Assembly: GCA_002480645.1 (NCBI GenBank)
Contig: DLCN01000009.1
Coordinates: 189,452 to 253,451 of the forward strand
Direction: 5' to 3'
Origin: Balneolaceae bacterium UBA7797
GTDB lineage: Bacteria > Bacteroidota > Rhodothermia > Balneolales > Balneolaceae
Length of the DNA: 64,000 bases
Translations under genes and position numbers: made by a program
The notes under the pieces: generated by a model
The model's database searches: none
Seen by the model: only the letters and a program-made list of their open reading frames with translations
What the model was told of the DNA's origin: nothing
Shown here: positions 61,524 through 64,000 of the stretch, piece by piece
Numbering within the stretch: the first letter of the stretch is position 1
Layout: each line of letters opens with the position of its first letter

Positions 61524-61576
61524 GTTCAGTAACCAAATAGCAATGGTAAACAAGAACTAAAACAAGGTGAAACACT

Positions 61577-62536
61577 ATGGCTGCTTTTGGAGATCTAAAC
61601 AGAGTAAATACTAATGTGCAGTCACTTGATTCTCAGTTATCACTTAATCGTGTAAACCGGGATCTAGCTGACTCCAGAATGAGAATGTCTACTGGTCTTA
61701 AAATCAATAAGGCAGAAGACAATGCGGCCGGATACTCTATTGCCACTAAACTTAAAAGTCGTGTGGCCGGTCTGGAGCAATCTCTACAGAACGTAGGGGA
61801 TGCCAAATCCGTACTTGACATCGCAGAGTCAAGCTTTGACACCATCGTAGATGGATTAATTGAAATGAAAGGTCTGGCAACACAGGCCGCCAACGACACC
61901 CTCGGTGATACTGAGCGTGGTTATATTGGTGATCAGATCAAAGCCCTCGGCGACGATATTAACGAAATTGCAAATCAGACTGTTTATATGGATTACGATC
62001 TGTTAAACGGTGCTGACAATTCAGGAAGCGTAACGCTTACTTTCCAGGTAGGTGAACGTGCAGAAGACACTATTACTGCAACTGTTGATGCAGTTAACGT
62101 TGGTGAATTATTTGCAGGTAGTACTTCCGGTACTGCAAACTTAGGTGCAACCAGTACTGCTGGTGGTGCAACTTCAGGTGGAGCTGCTATTACAGCTACT
62201 TCTGCAACTGCAGGTACCCAGGGTACGTTAAGCTTCTCTTCAACCGCAACTTCTGCCGATTATCGTTCATTTATCGCAGCTGTTGATACAGCGATCGATA
62301 CTATGTCGGATCATGTGAATGATGTGGGTATTGCCCAGTCGTCACTATCGGTGCGGGAAGAAACACTTTCAGAAGCCATCAGTTCTAACGAATCAGCAAA
62401 ATCCAGAATCATGGATACTGATTTCGCGAAAGAACAAAGTAAATCTGTAAAACTACAGATCCTTCAGCAAACTGCTACCTCATCTCTGGCTCAGGCCAAT
62501 ATGGGACCACAGTCAGTACTTGGCTTCTTAGGCTAA
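61577..62536 (+). CDS. fliC: Flagellin 1
   Basis: This 319 aa flagellin has the conserved N-terminal coiled coil and D1 (RVNTNVQSLDSQLSLNRV, MSTGLKINKAEDNAAGYSIA) and C-terminus (ISSNESAKSRIMDTDFAKEQ). These are separated by a short variable part at about 175-235 that is rich in Ala, Thr, Ser and Gly (GATSTAGGATSGGAAITATS). That segment lacks a large D2/D3 domain and is a possible O-glycosylation site. It forms the filament. AAGGTG precedes the ATG. It shares the first ~160 and last ~75 residues almost exactly with flagellin 2. Confidence 0.96.
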   Translation: MAAFGDLNRVNTNVQSLDSQLSLNRVNRDLADSRMRMSTGLKINKAEDNAAGYSIATKLKSRVAGLEQSLQNVGDAKSVLDIAESSFDTIVDGLIEMKGLATQAANDTLGDTERGYIGDQIKALGDDINEIANQTVYMDYDLLNGADNSGSVTLTFQVGERAEDTITATVDAVNVGELFAGSTSGTANLGATSTAGGATSGGAAITATSATAGTQGTLSFSSTATSADYRSFIAAVDTAIDTMSDHVNDVGIAQSSLSVREETLSEAISSNESAKSRIMDTDFAKEQSKSVKLQILQQTATSSLAQANMGPQSVLGFLG

Positions 62537-62556
62537 TTCATAAACACGGTTACCCC

Positions 62557-62592
62557 AAATCCATATCGTCGGCCATGGCGGTATGGATTTTT
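62557..62592 (+). terminator. First terminator after flagellin 1
   Basis: AAATCCATA (62557-62565) pairs with TATGGATTT (62582-62590), extended by CG pairs, followed by T residues. Confidence 0.75.
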
Positions 62593-62644
62593 AACCGGCT
62601 TGATACCAGCATTTCTGGTACGTTTATTAAAGCTGATTCTTACA

Positions 62645-62678
62645 AAAGCACACTGTTTAAACAGTGTGCTTTTTTTGT
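62645..62678 (+). terminator. Second terminator after flagellin 1
   Basis: A perfect inverted repeat (AAAGCACACTGTTT at 62645-62658 and AAACAGTGTGCTTT at 62659-62672) is followed by a long T-run. The loop is formed by the central T and A bases. Confidence 0.88.
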
Positions 62679-62822
62679 TTTTGGGTGATTTCTACTGGCC
62701 AAATATGATACACAAAGAATAAAAACCGGGAATTAAATTAAATGGGTATCAACGAATAAATAGATATTTAAGTTATTTAAAATCAGTTACTAAAAAATTT
62801 CACAATAAATTTATCCTCACAT

Positions 62823-62849
62823 TTAAGATGGCCTTTTTGCTCACGATAA
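62823..62849 (+). promoter_or_regulatory. Sigma-28-like promoter for flagellin gene 2
   Basis: TTAA-N15-CACGATAA is identical in boxes and spacing to the flagellin 1 site, despite divergent surrounding sequence. Confidence 0.75.
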
Positions 62850-62906
62850 CAGCTGTAACCAAAGCAAATAAGCTGGTAATTAAGAACAAACAAAAGGTGA
62901 AACATT

Positions 62907-63866
62907 ATGGCTGCTTTTGGAGATCTAAATAGAGTTAATACGAACGTACAATCGTTGGACTCTCAGCTATCTCTTAATCGTGTAAACCGCGATTTAGCCG
63001 ACAGCAGAATGAGAATGTCCACAGGCCTTAAAATTAATAAGGCAGAAGACGATGCGGCCGGATACTCAATTGCTACAAAGCTGAAAAGTCGTGTTGCTGG
63101 TTTGGAACAATCTCTACAAAACGTAGGGGATGCCAAATCTGTACTCGATATTGCAGAATCAAGCTTCGATACTATTATGGATGGCTTGATCGAAATGAAA
63201 GGTCTGGCAACTCAGGCCGCTAACGATACCCTGGGCGACACCGAGCGTGGATACATCGGTGATCAGATAAAAGCCCTCGGCGACGACATTAATGAGATCG
63301 CGAACCAAACGGTTTATATGGACTATGAACTCCTGAACGGTTCTGACAACTCTGGTAGTCTGTCACTTACCTTCCAGGTTGGTGAGCGAGCTGAAGATGT
63401 GATTTCAACCAGTATTTCTGCGGTAAACGTAGGAGAGCTCTTTGCTTCTTCCGGAGCAACTGCTAACCTCGGTGCCGTTGGTACACAAGCTGGTGGTGGA
63501 TCTACAACCGGTTCTGCAATTACTGCTTCTGCAGCTAATTCTTCAGGACAAGGTTCACTAACATTCGCATCTACTGCAACTTCTGCAGATTATCGTTCAT
63601 TTATTGGTGCTGTTGATACAGCCATCGATGAAATGTCGAACAGAGTGAATGATATTGGTATTACCCAATCATCACTGTCAGTTCGGGAAGAAACTCTTTC
63701 TGAAGCGATCAGTTCTAACGAATCTGCAAAATCAAGGATCATGGATACTGACTTTGCGAAAGAACAAAGTAAATCTGTGAAACTGCAGATTCTGCAACAG
63801 ACTGCTACCTCATCTCTGGCTCAGGCCAACATGGGACCACAGTCAGTTCTCGGATTCTTAGGATAA
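62907..63866 (+). CDS. Flagellin 2
   Basis: This 319 aa flagellin is the same length as flagellin 1. The two ends are nearly identical, and most differences lie in the short central segment at about 165-235 (for example GAVGTQAGGGSTTGSAITAS), which is again Ser/Thr/Ala/Gly-rich. The nucleotide sequences of the shared ends differ mainly at third positions, so the copy is old and under selection rather than freshly duplicated. AAGGTG precedes the ATG. A long hairpin follows the stop. Which flagellin is major cannot be told. Confidence 0.95.
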   Translation: MAAFGDLNRVNTNVQSLDSQLSLNRVNRDLADSRMRMSTGLKINKAEDDAAGYSIATKLKSRVAGLEQSLQNVGDAKSVLDIAESSFDTIMDGLIEMKGLATQAANDTLGDTERGYIGDQIKALGDDINEIANQTVYMDYELLNGSDNSGSLSLTFQVGERAEDVISTSISAVNVGELFASSGATANLGAVGTQAGGGSTTGSAITASAANSSGQGSLTFASTATSADYRSFIGAVDTAIDEMSNRVNDIGITQSSLSVREETLSEAISSNESAKSRIMDTDFAKEQSKSVKLQILQQTATSSLAQANMGPQSVLGFLG

Positions 63867-63874
63867 GGATCCAA

Positions 63875-63924
63875 CACGGTAATTAAAGTTCCATATCATG
63901 TAAAGTGATGTGGAACTTACCGTG
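63875..63924 (+). terminator. Long hairpin after flagellin 2
   Basis: CACGGTAA...TTACCGTG (63875-63882 and 63917-63924) encloses AAGTTCCA...TGGAACTT (63886-63893 and 63910-63917, sharing the base at 63917). No T-run follows. It may stop transcription in another way or protect the abundant flagellin mRNA. Confidence 0.45.
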
Positions 63925-63969
63925 ATCGGGGTGTAAGAAACTCCAAAACAAGCATAACTTCATTGAGTT

Positions 63970-64000
63970 AGGCTGCTGTCCCGTCCTAAAATAAGTTGAC
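63970..64000. mobile_element. Possible terminal end of an insertion sequence (window edge)
   Basis: The last bases read TGTCCCGTCCTAAAATAAG then TTGAC. This resembles the terminal inverted repeats I recall from insertion elements of Bacteroidota-related bacteria. No transposase is visible because the window ends. This is recognition of a pattern, not a match I could verify. Confidence 0.3.

Larger units (their letters stand above)
61252..61576. other. Intergenic stretch before the first flagellin gene
   Basis: This 325-base gap has a hairpin at 61291-61328 near the end of the sulfotransferase, an AT-rich stretch around 61440-61500, and a sigma-28-like promoter at 61497-61523. No gene is evident. 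Confidence 0.6.
62537..62906. other. Intergenic stretch between the two flagellin genes
   Basis: This 370-base gap holds two consecutive terminators (62557-62592 and 62645-62678), a short AT-rich region, and the second flagellin's sigma-28-like promoter. The two genes thus appear to be separate transcription units. Confidence 0.7.

Noticed and set aside
62645..62672. Perfect palindrome considered as an operator
   Set aside because: The long T-run directly after it and its location after flagellin 1 fit a terminator better.
1..64000. CRISPR arrays, tRNA and rRNA genes
   Set aside because: No regularly spaced repeats, cloverleaf-like sequences or rRNA signatures were seen.

Overview
The window is almost entirely a flagellar chromosomal locus of a Gram-negative bacterium. 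A secreted protein (25836-28562) ends in a type IX secretion (T9SS) type A sorting domain with the NYPNPFNPATNI motif. Together with P- and L-ring genes (flgI, flgH), this points to the Bacteroidota/Rhodothermota/Balneolota side of the tree. A motile member of Balneolota is my best guess; this is inference from family traits, not a database match.

Layout. 1-905: 3' part of a PAS/HisKA_2 histidine kinase. 1175-5650 (minus): three tandem paralogues with an Aer-type PAS domain and a degenerate chemoreceptor hairpin. 5895-6941 (minus): PAS histidine kinase, probable partner of the sigma-54 regulator at 45175-46602. 7171-18976 (plus): flgB-flgC-76 aa ORF-fliE-F-G-H-I-J-motE-like-fliK-flgD-flgE behind a strong sigma-54 promoter. 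19193-25762 (plus): motA-motB-fliL-M-N-O-P-Q-R, with a sigma-28-like promoter ahead of motA. 25836-28562 (minus): secreted SGNH hydrolase. 29011-36193 (minus): flhB-flhA-flhF-flhG-small membrane protein-fliA, then a 94 aa ORF with its own sigma-28-like promoter. 36555-45160 (plus): flgF-G-A-H-I-J-N-K-L plus a TPR/glycosyltransferase-like gene. 45175-46602 (minus): NtrC/FlrC-type activator. 46745-49251 (minus): fliS-fliD-fliT-like-118 aa ORF. 49693-61251 (plus): a sugar-modification island holding a 1975 aa multi-glycosyltransferase/methyltransferase fusion, a CDP-3,6-dideoxyhexose pathway (rfbF, rfbG, rfbH, epimerase, reductase) and a sulfotransferase. 61577-63866 (plus): two near-identical flagellin genes. 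The last about 30 bases may be the edge of an insertion sequence.

How it works together. The structural, export, switch, stator, hook, filament and chaperone genes make a nearly complete flagellum; flgM is the one regulator I cannot identify. Regulation looks two-tiered. TGGCAT-type sigma-54 sites precede flgB, flgF and probably the glycosyltransferase giant. Seven sites of the form TTAA/TAAG/TTAT-N15-(NN)CGATAA precede both flagellins, fliS, motA, two PAS-receptor genes and the 94 aa gene. The sugar island sits between the filament-cap operon and the flagellins, so glycosylation of flagellin with a 3,6-dideoxyhexose-containing, possibly methylated or sulfated glycan is the most economical reading. 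No cheA, cheY or cheW, tRNA, rRNA or CRISPR array was seen.
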